Positions 1 to 5,896 of a DNA stretch of 6,348 nucleotides are shown piece after piece. Position 1 is the first letter of the stretch. The number at the start of each line of letters is the position of its first letter. Under the pieces are notes generated by a model. That model was not told the origin of the DNA and made no database searches. It saw only the letters and a list, made by a program, of their open reading frames with translations. The stretch comes from Gammaproteobacteria bacterium (GTDB lineage: Bacteria; Pseudomonadota; Gammaproteobacteria; Steroidobacterales; MnTg04). The stretch is from the NCBI GenBank assembly GCA_027297845.1, contig JAPUHG010000288.1, forward strand, positions 1 through 6,348, read 5' to 3'. The position numbers and the translations under genes are program-made.

Positions 1-79
1 CAACTGGCCGTTGCTCATGACCTGCCTGATCGTGTTGCTGGCGTTATTGCTGGCCGGGCAGATCAGGCGTTCGCCATAG
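1..79 (+). CDS. lnt: Apolipoprotein N-acyltransferase, C-terminal end only (partial)
   Basis: The frame opening at base 2 reads NWPLLMTCLIVLLALLLAGQ and then five more residues, IRRSP, before a TAG stop at 77-79. Lnt is an inner-membrane enzyme that adds the third acyl chain to the N-terminal cysteine of lipoproteins. Family members end with a (G)NWP motif, one last transmembrane helix and a short basic tail. E. coli Lnt ends with GNWPLW, a hydrophobic helix and an Arg/Lys-rich tail, as I recall it. The match in motif, hydrophobicity, basic tail and position at the extreme C-terminus is good, but only 25 residues are visible. lnt lies a few genes upstream of leuS in Pseudomonas, which supports the call. 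Any other membrane protein with a C-terminal helix is the alternative. Confidence 0.72.
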   Translation, partial: NWPLLMTCLIVLLALLLAGQIRRSP

Positions 80-136
80 TGTCGCCACTGCTTCGGCTAC
101 GGTATCCTTGCGCGTCCGGCGCAGCGCCTTGCCCGG
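54..136 (+). other. lnt-leuS junction with a weak inverted repeat
   Basis: The 76 bases between the lnt stop and the leuS start hold no gene that I can support. CCGGGCA at 54-60, inside lnt, is an exact inverted match to TGCCCGG at 130-136, giving a 7-bp stem with a long loop. Inside that loop, GGCGCAGCGCC at 118-128 is a near-perfect small palindrome able to form a 4-bp GGCG/CGCC stem. No U-tract follows either arm, so this is not a standard intrinsic terminator, and I see no convincing -35/-10 pair. The structure may be chance in GC-rich DNA. Confidence 0.2.
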
Positions 137-146
137 AATAGCGTAC

Positions 147-151
147 AGGGA
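147..151 (+). promoter_or_regulatory. Ribosome binding site of leuS
   Basis: AGGGA lies four bases before the ATG at 156. It favours that start over an in-frame TTG at 108, which would add 16 residues not found at the start of LeuRS proteins. Confidence 0.6.
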
Positions 152-155
152 ACCG

Positions 156-2606
156 ATGGAAGAGAAATACCTGCCAAAACCGATAGAAGCACAGGCTCAG
201 GCCTGGTGGGAGGAGCACGCGAGTTTTGCCGCCCGCGAAGACGCGCCTGGCGAGAAGTTCTATTGCCTGAGCATGTTTCCCTATCCCAGTGGACGCTTGC
301 ACATGGGCCACGTCCGTAATTACACGATTGGTGATGTCATCAGTCGCTATCAGCGTATGCAGGGACGCAACGTGATGCAGCCGATCGGTTTCGACGCTTT
401 TGGCATGCCTGCTGAAAACGCGGCGATACAGAACAAAGTGCCACCGGCGAAATGGACTTACCAGAACGTCATCTACATGCAGGAACAGTTTCGCGAGCTC
501 GGTTTTGCCTTTGACTGGAAACGCGAGCTGGTGACCTGCAAACCGGAATACTACCGCTGGGAGCAGTGGCTGTTTGTACAACTGTATAAAAAGGAATTGG
601 TGTACCGGAAAAACGCGATGGTTAACTGGGACCCGGTTGACCAGACCGTCCTGGCCAACGAACAGGTGATCGACGGCCGCGGCTGGCGATCCGGCGCCTT
701 GGTCGAGCGCCGTGAAATTCCGCAGTGGTTCATGCGCATTACCGCCTATGCCGACGAGTTGCTGGCAGAGCTCGAGCACCTGGATCACTGGCCGGAAGCG
801 GTTCGTACGATGCAACGAAACTGGATTGGGCGTTCCGAGGGGCTGGATATCAATTTTCCGGTCGAAGACGAGCCAGAACCGCTGACCGTATTCACCACGC
901 GCCCCGATACGCTGATGGGAGTCAGCTATATGGCGGTTGCGGCCGAGCACCCGCTGGCGATCAAGGCGGCCGCCGCCAATCCGGAACTGGCGGAGTTCCT
1001 CGAAGAATGCCCCAGCAGTGTTACCGCCGAAGCCGATCTCGAGACCATGGAAAAAGTAGGCATGGCGCTGGGGATCGACGCGATCCACCCGGTGACCGGC
1101 GACAAGATCCCGGTCTGGACCGCCAACTTTGTCCTGATGACCTATGGCACGGGCGCAGTCATGGCTGTGCCGGGTCACGACCACCGTGACTGGGAGTTCG
1201 CCACTAAATACGGCTTGCCAATCGTGCAGGTCATCGAACCGGACGATGGCAGCGAAGTCGATTTGTCGGCAGGCGCGAACATCGCCTGTGGCACGCTGGT
1301 TAACTCAGCGGACTATACCGGCATGAGCAGTCAACAGGCGTTCGATGCGCTGGCTGAGTATCTGGCCGAAAATAATATCGGTGGCCGGCGGACCAACTAC
1401 CGCTTGCGCGACTGGGGCGTATCCCGGCAACGCTACTGGGGTGCGCCAATTCCGATTATTTACTGTCCCGAGTGTGGCGACCTTCCGGTTCCGGAAGACC
1501 AGTTGCCCGTGGTGTTGCCCGAGGACGTGGCGGTAACCGGCGACGGTTCGCCGCTGCAAAACATGGCGGAGTTTTACCGGGTTGATTGTCCGCAATGTGG
1601 GGGAGAGGCGAAGCGGGAGACAGATACTTTCGATACTTTTTTCGAGTCGTCCTGGTATTTCGCCCGCTACGCCAGTTATGACTGCGCCGACGCCATGCTC
1701 GACCAGCGCGCCGATTACTGGATGCCGGTGGATCAATACATCGGTGGAATCGAACACGCGATCCTGCACTTGTTGTATGCACGCTTTTTCCAAAAGGCCA
1801 TGCGCGATCTCGGGCTGATGAAATGCGGCGAACCATTCACCCGCCTGCTGACCCAGGGCATGGTGTTGAAAGACGGTGCAAAGATGTCCAAGTCCAAGCG
1901 CAACACGGTCGATCCGCAGGGGATGATTGATCGTTATGGCGCCGATACGGTCAGACTGTTCATGATGTTTGCATCTCCACCCGAACAATCGCTGGACTGG
2001 TCCGATGCGGGCGTTCAGGGGGCGTTTCGTTTTTTGAAGCGATTTTGGAAACTGGTTTACCGGCACGTCGATGAAGGTCCGGTGGACGATCTGGATATCG
2101 CCTCGTTGAATGCCGAACAAAAAGAGCTCAGACGGCAAACCCACGAGACGATCAGCAAAGTCGGTGACGATGTTGGTCGCCGCTTCACCTTCAATACGGC
2201 GATTGCCTCGGTGATGGAGTTGCTCAACCATGTCTCGAAGTCAGAAGATCGCAGCGTCCAGGGCAGAGCGGTCAACCAGGAGGCTTTGGAGGCCGCCTGC
2301 CTGTTGTTGTCGCCTATAGTTCCGCATATTTGCCACCAGCTCTGGCAGGATCTGGGTCATGAACAGGCGGTGGTCGATGTGCGCTGGCCCGCGGTGGACG
2401 AGGTGGCGAGAGCGAAGGACATGCTGGAAATTGTGGTACAGGTTAATGGCAAGCTCAGATCCCGTATATCGGTGGCAGCCGATGCCGATCGCGAGCTGAT
2501 CGGGCAGCTGGCGCTCGAAGATGAGAATGTGCAACGATTCATCGGCGGCAAAGAGGTTCGCAAATTGATTGTCGTGCCGGGAAGGTTGGTCAATGTCGTT
2601 GTTTAG
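156..2606 (+). CDS. leuS: Leucyl-tRNA synthetase (class I), short form without leucine-specific domain
   Basis: Cytoplasmic enzyme that charges tRNA-Leu with leucine using ATP. From the ATG at 156 the protein is 816 residues and starts MEEKYLPKPIEAQAQAWW, as LeuRS does; E. coli LeuRS is 860. The Rossmann fold carries HMGH at 49-52 (HIGH motif) and KMSKS at 576-580. The CP1 editing domain has the TTRPDT motif at 247-252 and the conserved Asp at 342 in VPGHD, so proofreading should be intact. The first zinc knuckle has lost its cysteines: D159, G176 and S179 stand where E. coli has C159, C176 and C179. A second Cys4 knuckle, which E. coli lacks, is present at C437, C440, C478 and C481. The roughly 45-residue insertion that precedes KMSKS in E. 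coli is absent. The residue after KMSKSK is Arg582 instead of the usual Gly or Asn. The C-terminal VQVNGK and VPGRLVNVVV ends are normal. The 3' end overlaps lptE by 14 bases. Confidence 0.98.
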   Translation: MEEKYLPKPIEAQAQAWWEEHASFAAREDAPGEKFYCLSMFPYPSGRLHMGHVRNYTIGDVISRYQRMQGRNVMQPIGFDAFGMPAENAAIQNKVPPAKWTYQNVIYMQEQFRELGFAFDWKRELVTCKPEYYRWEQWLFVQLYKKELVYRKNAMVNWDPVDQTVLANEQVIDGRGWRSGALVERREIPQWFMRITAYADELLAELEHLDHWPEAVRTMQRNWIGRSEGLDINFPVEDEPEPLTVFTTRPDTLMGVSYMAVAAEHPLAIKAAAANPELAEFLEECPSSVTAEADLETMEKVGMALGIDAIHPVTGDKIPVWTANFVLMTYGTGAVMAVPGHDHRDWEFATKYGLPIVQVIEPDDGSEVDLSAGANIACGTLVNSADYTGMSSQQAFDALAEYLAENNIGGRRTNYRLRDWGVSRQRYWGAPIPIIYCPECGDLPVPEDQLPVVLPEDVAVTGDGSPLQNMAEFYRVDCPQCGGEAKRETDTFDTFFESSWYFARYASYDCADAMLDQRADYWMPVDQYIGGIEHAILHLLYARFFQKAMRDLGLMKCGEPFTRLLTQGMVLKDGAKMSKSKRNTVDPQGMIDRYGADTVRLFMMFASPPEQSLDWSDAGVQGAFRFLKRFWKLVYRHVDEGPVDDLDIASLNAEQKELRRQTHETISKVGDDVGRRFTFNTAIASVMELLNHVSKSEDRSVQGRAVNQEALEAACLLLSPIVPHICHQLWQDLGHEQAVVDVRWPAVDEVARAKDMLEIVVQVNGKLRSRISVAADADRELIGQLALEDENVQRFIGGKEVRKLIVVPGRLVNVVV
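2579..2585 (+). promoter_or_regulatory. Ribosome binding site of lptE, inside leuS
   Basis: GGGAAGG ends seven bases before the ATG at 2593. It selects that start over an earlier in-frame ATG-less extension from 2569, which would place eight extra residues before the signal peptide. Because it lies in the last codons of leuS, lptE translation is probably coupled to leuS. Confidence 0.65.
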
Positions 2607-3123
2607 CTCGCATATTTCAACAAGGCGCCGGCCATTTGGGTTTATCGTCGGTGTTCCGCTTCTGTTGCTGTCCGCCTGCGGTTACCAGTTACAAAGTTAC
2701 GAACGGATGCCGGAGGAGATGCAAGTAACCTATTTGCAGGCCCCGGATCATTACAGCCAGTTTTATCGCCAGCTGCGTCGTGCGCTTGACGATGCCGGCA
2801 TCACATTGACCAGGGACCCGGGCCAGGCTATGGCCACGCTGGTGATTGCCAAGGATGAGACCGGGCAACGTCTGGTCACCGTTTCCGCGCAAAACGAACC
2901 GCTCGAGTTTGAAGTGTTTTATAAAGTCAGTTACCTGGTCAGATCGGTAAATGGTGAGTTGCTGCCCGCGCAATCCATATCGGTTACTCGTGACTACACC
3001 TATGACCGGACCATCGTGCTTGGGAAACGCCAGGAGGAGGAAATCCTGCGTGAAGAACTGGTTCGCGACCTGGTCAGGCGAGTGCTGCGATCTCTGAACA
3101 CGATCGGCAATGGCGCGACCTGA
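2593..3123 (+). CDS. lptE: LPS-assembly lipoprotein LptE
   Basis: Outer-membrane lipoprotein that plugs the LptD barrel and helps deliver lipopolysaccharide to the cell surface. The product has 176 residues; E. coli LptE (RlpB) has 193. It starts with a basic stretch (TRRR at 10-13), a hydrophobic core at about 15-26 and the lipobox LSAC with Cys29 as the lipidated residue, followed by GYQL. The motif CGYQL/CGFQL directly after the lipobox is typical of LptE. The mature part has the family pattern of short strands around long helices, including a Tyr-containing segment SQFYRQLRRAL and a C-terminal charged helix (EEEILREELVRDLVRRVLRSL). The identification also rests on position, since lptE directly follows leuS in gammaproteobacteria. 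It overlaps leuS by 14 bases and the next gene by 14 bases. As a diacylated lipoprotein it should be a substrate for the Lnt encoded just upstream. Confidence 0.93.
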   Translation: MSLFSSHISTRRRPFGFIVGVPLLLLSACGYQLQSYERMPEEMQVTYLQAPDHYSQFYRQLRRALDDAGITLTRDPGQAMATLVIAKDETGQRLVTVSAQNEPLEFEVFYKVSYLVRSVNGELLPAQSISVTRDYTYDRTIVLGKRQEEEILREELVRDLVRRVLRSLNTIGNGAT

Positions 3124-3613
3124 TACTCCGGTCGTTCGCCTGGCGGAACTCGATAAGGATTCCGTGAGCGATCTGCTCGGCCATTATGGCATGAGCCTGA
3201 TCATGGTGGAGCATCAGGCCGATATCCCCGGTTCCTTCTGGGGTGAACCCGAGGCCGGGCTGGTGGATAACCGCTTGTATGCCAGGGCCGATACGCCGGT
3301 GCACTCCGTGTTGCACGAGGCCTCACATTTTATATGCATGGACCCGCACAGACGGCAAAACCTGCATACCGATGCCGGTGGGGATCATGACGAGGAAAAC
3401 GGTGTTTGTTATCTGCAGGTATTGTTGGCGGACCAGCCCGGATTCATGGGCAGGGAACGGATGTTCGAGGACATGGATTGCTGGGGATACAGCTTCCGGC
3501 TCGGTGGCGCCAAACGCTGGTTTTATCAGGATGCCGGTGACGCGTTGCAGTGGTTGATCCGGCACGGTCTGCTAAGCGGCGATGCAGAGCCGCTTGGTGC
3601 CTTGCGCCTATAG
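3110..3613 (+). CDS. Uncharacterised HExxH-motif protein, putative zinc metallopeptidase-like
   Basis: A 167-residue protein that I cannot assign to a named family. It carries HEASH at 69-73, a textbook HExxH zinc-binding motif inside a hydrophobic helix context (PVHSVLHEASHFI). An acidic cluster DHDEEN at 92-97 follows, so E95 or E96 lies 22-23 residues after the second His, a spacing compatible with the third ligand of gluzincins. H86 and D88 are further candidates. No signal peptide or membrane helix is seen, so the protein should be cytoplasmic. Other distinctive parts are FWGEPEAGL at about 43-51 and a Trp/Tyr-rich C-terminal half with MDCWGYSF and a WLIRHGLL ending. I recall similar unnamed proteins in beta- and gammaproteobacteria but cannot verify that here. 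The ATG overlaps the end of lptE by 14 bases with only a weak Shine-Dalgarno, which suggests translational coupling. Real coding status is well supported; peptidase activity is inference from the motif. Confidence 0.85.
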   Translation: MARPDTPVVRLAELDKDSVSDLLGHYGMSLIMVEHQADIPGSFWGEPEAGLVDNRLYARADTPVHSVLHEASHFICMDPHRRQNLHTDAGGDHDEENGVCYLQVLLADQPGFMGRERMFEDMDCWGYSFRLGGAKRWFYQDAGDALQWLIRHGLLSGDAEPLGALRL

Positions 3614-3643
3614 TCATGGCCCACCGACCGTGACACTGGCGGC

Positions 3644-3665
3644 CATACCAGCCGGCGGTTATGAT
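3644..3665 (+). promoter_or_regulatory. Candidate operator/promoter element upstream of holA
   Basis: The 175-base gap 3614-3788 is the longest non-coding stretch in the window. Bases 3644-3663 form an imperfect palindrome: 16 of 20 positions are symmetric, with CATA and TATG ends around a central GCCGGC. TATGAT at 3660-3665 matches the -10 consensus at 5 of 6 positions and overlaps its right arm. The matching -35 region at a 17-base spacing (3637-3642, TGGCGG) is poor and there is no TGn extension, so a promoter here would need an activator or is not real. ATGGCC at 3616-3621 and GGCCAT at 3641-3646 also form an inverted repeat. If functional, it would give holA and the genes after it their own transcript. 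The rest of the gap has no gene that I can support. Confidence 0.25.
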
Positions 3666-3788
3666 GCAAGGTACAAAGCGTGGAAACAGAATGCAGCCGC
3701 TGATATCGGCAATGACAATTACCGCACAAACGAAAGCCAACCTTGGGTGTCGCGTCGCCGCACCTGAGCGGGGCGTACAGAATTCTTA

Positions 3789-4781
3789 GTGACTAGCGAA
3801 AAAAAGCACAGCCCCGACCAAAAAAACCGCTTGCACCCTGTTTATCTGATCGCAGGAGATGATCCGCTGTTAGTGCAGGAAGCGGTTGACTCCGTCAGGC
3901 AGCAGGCGGCGGGCGCAATCCGCAGGACCTTTTTTTCGACCGACGATTTCGATTGGCAAGAGCTCACCACCAGCGGCGACAACATGTCCTTGTTCGGTGA
4001 TCAGCAACTGGTCGAGATGCATATTCCAGGCGGTAAACCCGGAGCCATCGGCAGTCGGGTACTCCGGGACATCGCGGCGAAACCGCCGGAACACGATATC
4101 CTCATGGTGATCGTCTCCGGCGCGAGATACGGCGACCTGAAAAAGGCGAGTTGGGCGAAGGCGCTGGGCGCTGCGGGTCAGCGGATAGAGGCCTGGAGAC
4201 CAAAACCGGAAGAGATGCCACGCTGGGTCAGCGAACGCATGCAAAAGGCGGGACTCCAGCCCGATGCGGCAGCGGCGCGACTGCTGGCTGAGCGGGTTGA
4301 GGGCAACCTGGTGGCGGCATCGCAGGAAATACAAAAGCTGTTGCTGTTGCGTGGCCCGGGACCGGTTGACGAAAAAGCCGTCAGCGAGGCGGTGACCGAC
4401 AGCGCCCGGTTTGATGTATTCCAGCTGACCGGCGCCGCGTTGGCGGGCAGTGCGAGTCGTGCTCTGCGGGTTTTGTATGGACTGAGAGACGAACATCTTG
4501 CGCCAGCGATCGTGAGCTGGGCGCTGGCCCGCGATGTCATCGATCTTTGTCAGATCGCGGGCGCGACGCCGGAGAGCCAGCCAAAAAAACTCTGGCCGGC
4601 GAGAACGCGGCAGTTGGAGCCGGCGGTCCGCCGGCTTGGCGTCAACCGCTGCCGGCAACTGCTGATGGCGACGGCGCGCGCGGATGCCATGACCAAGGGG
4701 CAGCTCCGCGGCGACCCCTGGGCGCAATTCGCCGCCATCGTCAGTGCGCTGGCCGGTAAGCGAACCAGGGCAGTGGCATGA
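3789..4781 (+). CDS. holA: DNA polymerase III subunit delta (clamp loader)
   Basis: Delta is the clamp-loader subunit that opens the beta sliding clamp during replication. The product has 330 residues (E. coli 343). The N-terminal domain has PVYLIAGDDPLLVQE at 17-31, the family's signature GD(E/D)PLL segment. MSLF at 66-69 matches the E. coli clamp-binding segment (QAMSLF), with L68 and F69 as the clamp-contact residues; the following GDQQLVEMHIPGGKPG is also typical. The middle and C-terminal helical regions (EGNLVAASQEIQKLLLL, DSARFDVFQLTGAAL, GDPWAQF) fit the delta collar. The start is uncertain: the in-frame stop at 3765-3767 leaves GTG at 3789 as the first usable codon, and no good Shine-Dalgarno precedes it. 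TTG at 3831 is the only close alternative and would remove 14 residues. The leader before PVYL is Lys-rich and shorter than the usual amphipathic lead-in. The 3' end overlaps nadD as ATGA. Confidence 0.95.
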   Translation: MTSEKKHSPDQKNRLHPVYLIAGDDPLLVQEAVDSVRQQAAGAIRRTFFSTDDFDWQELTTSGDNMSLFGDQQLVEMHIPGGKPGAIGSRVLRDIAAKPPEHDILMVIVSGARYGDLKKASWAKALGAAGQRIEAWRPKPEEMPRWVSERMQKAGLQPDAAAARLLAERVEGNLVAASQEIQKLLLLRGPGPVDEKAVSEAVTDSARFDVFQLTGAALAGSASRALRVLYGLRDEHLAPAIVSWALARDVIDLCQIAGATPESQPKKLWPARTRQLEPAVRRLGVNRCRQLLMATARADAMTKGQLRGDPWAQFAAIVSALAGKRTRAVA

Positions 4782-5437
4782 ACCCGATCGGAATTTTTGG
4801 CGGCACCTTCGACCCGATCCATTACGGACACCTACGAACGGCGTTCGAGCTTACCGAAGCCCTGCGCCTGAGCGAGCTTCGTTTTATGCCATGCGGCGTG
4901 CCACCGCACCGTGAGGTGTCGGTCGCCAGCACGGAGCACCGCCTGGCCATGGTCAAGGTTGCGACCGAAGCGCAACATGGTTTTGTCGTCGATGATCGTG
5001 AGACCAGGCGTGAAGGCCCATCCTATTCGGTCGATACGCTCAGTGAACTGCGTGCGGAATTTCCAGACCGGTCGCTTTGCCTGATTGTCGGCATGGACGT
5101 TTTTCTCGGTTTGCCCAAGTGGTACCAGTGGCGCGAAATTCTTCATCTCGCTCATGTCGTAGTCGCCCAGCGCCCCGGCTGGAAGGCGCCGGGTCTGGGG
5201 CCGCTGGGTGAGCTGCTGGCCGATCGCGGTACCACCCGGGTCGAAGAGCTGCACGACTCATTGGCCGGATCGATTTTTATACACGCCGTCACCCAACTGG
5301 AAATCTCTTCTTCCGGAGTCAGGCAACTGGTCGCTTCCGGGGGTGATCCGCGTTTTCTGATGCCCGATGGTGTCCGGCGACTGATCATGGATACCGGTTG
5401 CTATCGCGATTCAAGCGTGGAAAATGTTGGTGGCTAG
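4778..5437 (+). CDS. nadD: Nicotinate-nucleotide adenylyltransferase
   Basis: Cytoplasmic enzyme that joins nicotinate mononucleotide and ATP to make deamido-NAD, an essential step of NAD synthesis. The product has 219 residues (E. coli 213). The nucleotidyltransferase signature GGTFDPIHYGH is at 8-18, with H15 and H18 as the (H/T)xGH catalytic histidines. VPPHR (about 41-45) and the GMD segment starting at 105, followed by LPKWYQW, form the nicotinate-nucleotide pocket region seen in NadD. ISSSGVR at 176-182 is the second ATP-binding motif, (S/T)SSxxR. The C-terminus carries a short tail (DSSVENVGG) past the usual end. The ATG overlaps the holA stop by four bases, so the two are translationally coupled. 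Confidence 0.97.
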   Translation: MNPIGIFGGTFDPIHYGHLRTAFELTEALRLSELRFMPCGVPPHREVSVASTEHRLAMVKVATEAQHGFVVDDRETRREGPSYSVDTLSELRAEFPDRSLCLIVGMDVFLGLPKWYQWREILHLAHVVVAQRPGWKAPGLGPLGELLADRGTTRVEELHDSLAGSIFIHAVTQLEISSSGVRQLVASGGDPRFLMPDGVRRLIMDTGCYRDSSVENVGG

Positions 5438-5453
5438 ACTTGTTGCATAAACC

Positions 5454-5459
5454 GAGGAA
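5454..5459 (+). promoter_or_regulatory. Ribosome binding site of rsfS
   Basis: GAGGAA precedes the ATG at 5464 by about four bases. It settles the rsfS start against an in-frame TTG at 5398, which would lie inside nadD and add 22 residues unlike RsfS. An out-of-frame ATG at 5460 sits between the site and the real start. Confidence 0.7.
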
Positions 5460-5463
5460 ATGC

Positions 5464-5820
5464 ATGAAAACCAAAAACCTGCTCGATCTGGTAGTAAACG
5501 CGTTGGCGGACATGAAGGGGCAAGACCTAGAAGTCCTGGATGTCAGTGACATGACCGCAGTTACCGACACCATGGTGATTGTCAGTGGAACATCGAATCG
5601 TCACGTGCGATCGCTGGCCGACAGCGTGGTCATGAAAGCAAAGGAAAACGGGCGTCAGCCCCTCGGTGTAGAAGGCGAACAACAGGGTGACTGGATTCTG
5701 GTCGATCTGAACGAGGTGCTGGTGCATGTCATGCTGCCGAAGGCGAGAGATTTCTATAACCTGGAGAAACTCTGGAAAATCAGCGGTGCGGCCAGGCGTG
5801 CTGCCCAATCTGCACCCTAG
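5464..5820 (+). CDS. rsfS: Ribosomal silencing factor RsfS (Iojap/DUF143 family)
   Basis: RsfS binds ribosomal protein uL14 on the 50S subunit and blocks joining to 30S, which dampens translation in stationary phase or starvation. The product has 118 residues, slightly longer than the E. coli protein of about 105. It shows the family's order of motifs: LLDLVVNALADMKG at the start, VLDVSDMTAVTDTMVIVSGTS (about 24-44), the NRHVRSLADSV helix, EGEQQGDWILVDLNEVLVHVM, and the RDFYNLEKLW ending. The last ten residues (SGAARRAAQS and on) form a small basic tail. It follows nadD by 26 bases, as in many gammaproteobacteria, and its stop codon overlaps the left arm of the inverted repeat at 5819-5870. 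Confidence 0.97.
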   Translation: MKTKNLLDLVVNALADMKGQDLEVLDVSDMTAVTDTMVIVSGTSNRHVRSLADSVVMKAKENGRQPLGVEGEQQGDWILVDLNEVLVHVMLPKARDFYNLEKLWKISGAARRAAQSAP

Positions 5821-5870
5821 CCCGGATGTCATGGATACGTTCGCGCCCTTGCTTGAGCCTTGTCCGGGCT
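5819..5870 (+). repeat. Candidate REP-like inverted repeat between rsfS and rlmH
   Basis: AGCCCGGA at 5819-5826 and TCCGGGCT at 5863-5870 are exact inverted copies of 8 bp; two G-T pairs can extend the stem inward, leaving a loop of about 32 bases. The TAGCCCGGATG start resembles the common TAGCCCGGAT-type REP elements of gammaproteobacterial intergenic regions, though the inner part looks diverged. A competing small hairpin, GAGCC at 5855-5859 with GGCTC at 5867-5871, uses the same right arm. No U-tract follows, so this is not a standard intrinsic terminator. It could stabilise or partly end the rsfS transcript, or be an old REP copy. Only one copy is in this window, so repetition is inferred by resemblance. 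Confidence 0.45.
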
Positions 5871-5896
5871 CGTAGCTCGCTGCTGCGGGGTGCATC

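Noticed and set aside
108..155. Upstream TTG start for leuS
   Set aside because: The 16 added residues are unlike any LeuRS N-terminus and the ATG at 156 has its own ribosome binding site.
63..1184. 373-codon open frame on the - strand opposite leuS
   Set aside because: Its product is rich in Arg, His and Val with no recognisable motif, and it lies fully opposite a certain leuS. It is the usual antisense shadow of a GC-rich gene.
1305..2231. 308-codon open frame on the - strand opposite leuS
   Set aside because: Same reasoning: it is antisense to highly conserved LeuRS coding sequence and shows no family resemblance.
3609..3614. TATAGT, a good -10-like hexamer at the end of the HExxH gene
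   Set aside because: The bases 17-18 upstream (around 3585-3591) bear no resemblance to a -35 box.
3616..3646. ATGGCC/GGCCAT inverted repeat as a terminator after the HExxH gene
   Set aside because: The stem is only 6 bp with a 19-base loop and no T-run follows, so it does not meet intrinsic terminator criteria.
3582..3767. 61-codon open frame on the + strand bridging the end of the HExxH gene and the gap before holA
   Set aside because: It starts inside another gene, has a low-complexity product without family features and no ribosome binding site. It shares the holA frame but is separated from it by a TGA at 3765-3767, and its residues do not resemble a HolA N-terminus.
3870..4727. 285-codon open frame on the - strand opposite holA
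   Set aside because: Arg/Gln-rich product without motifs, opposite a well-supported holA; a shadow.
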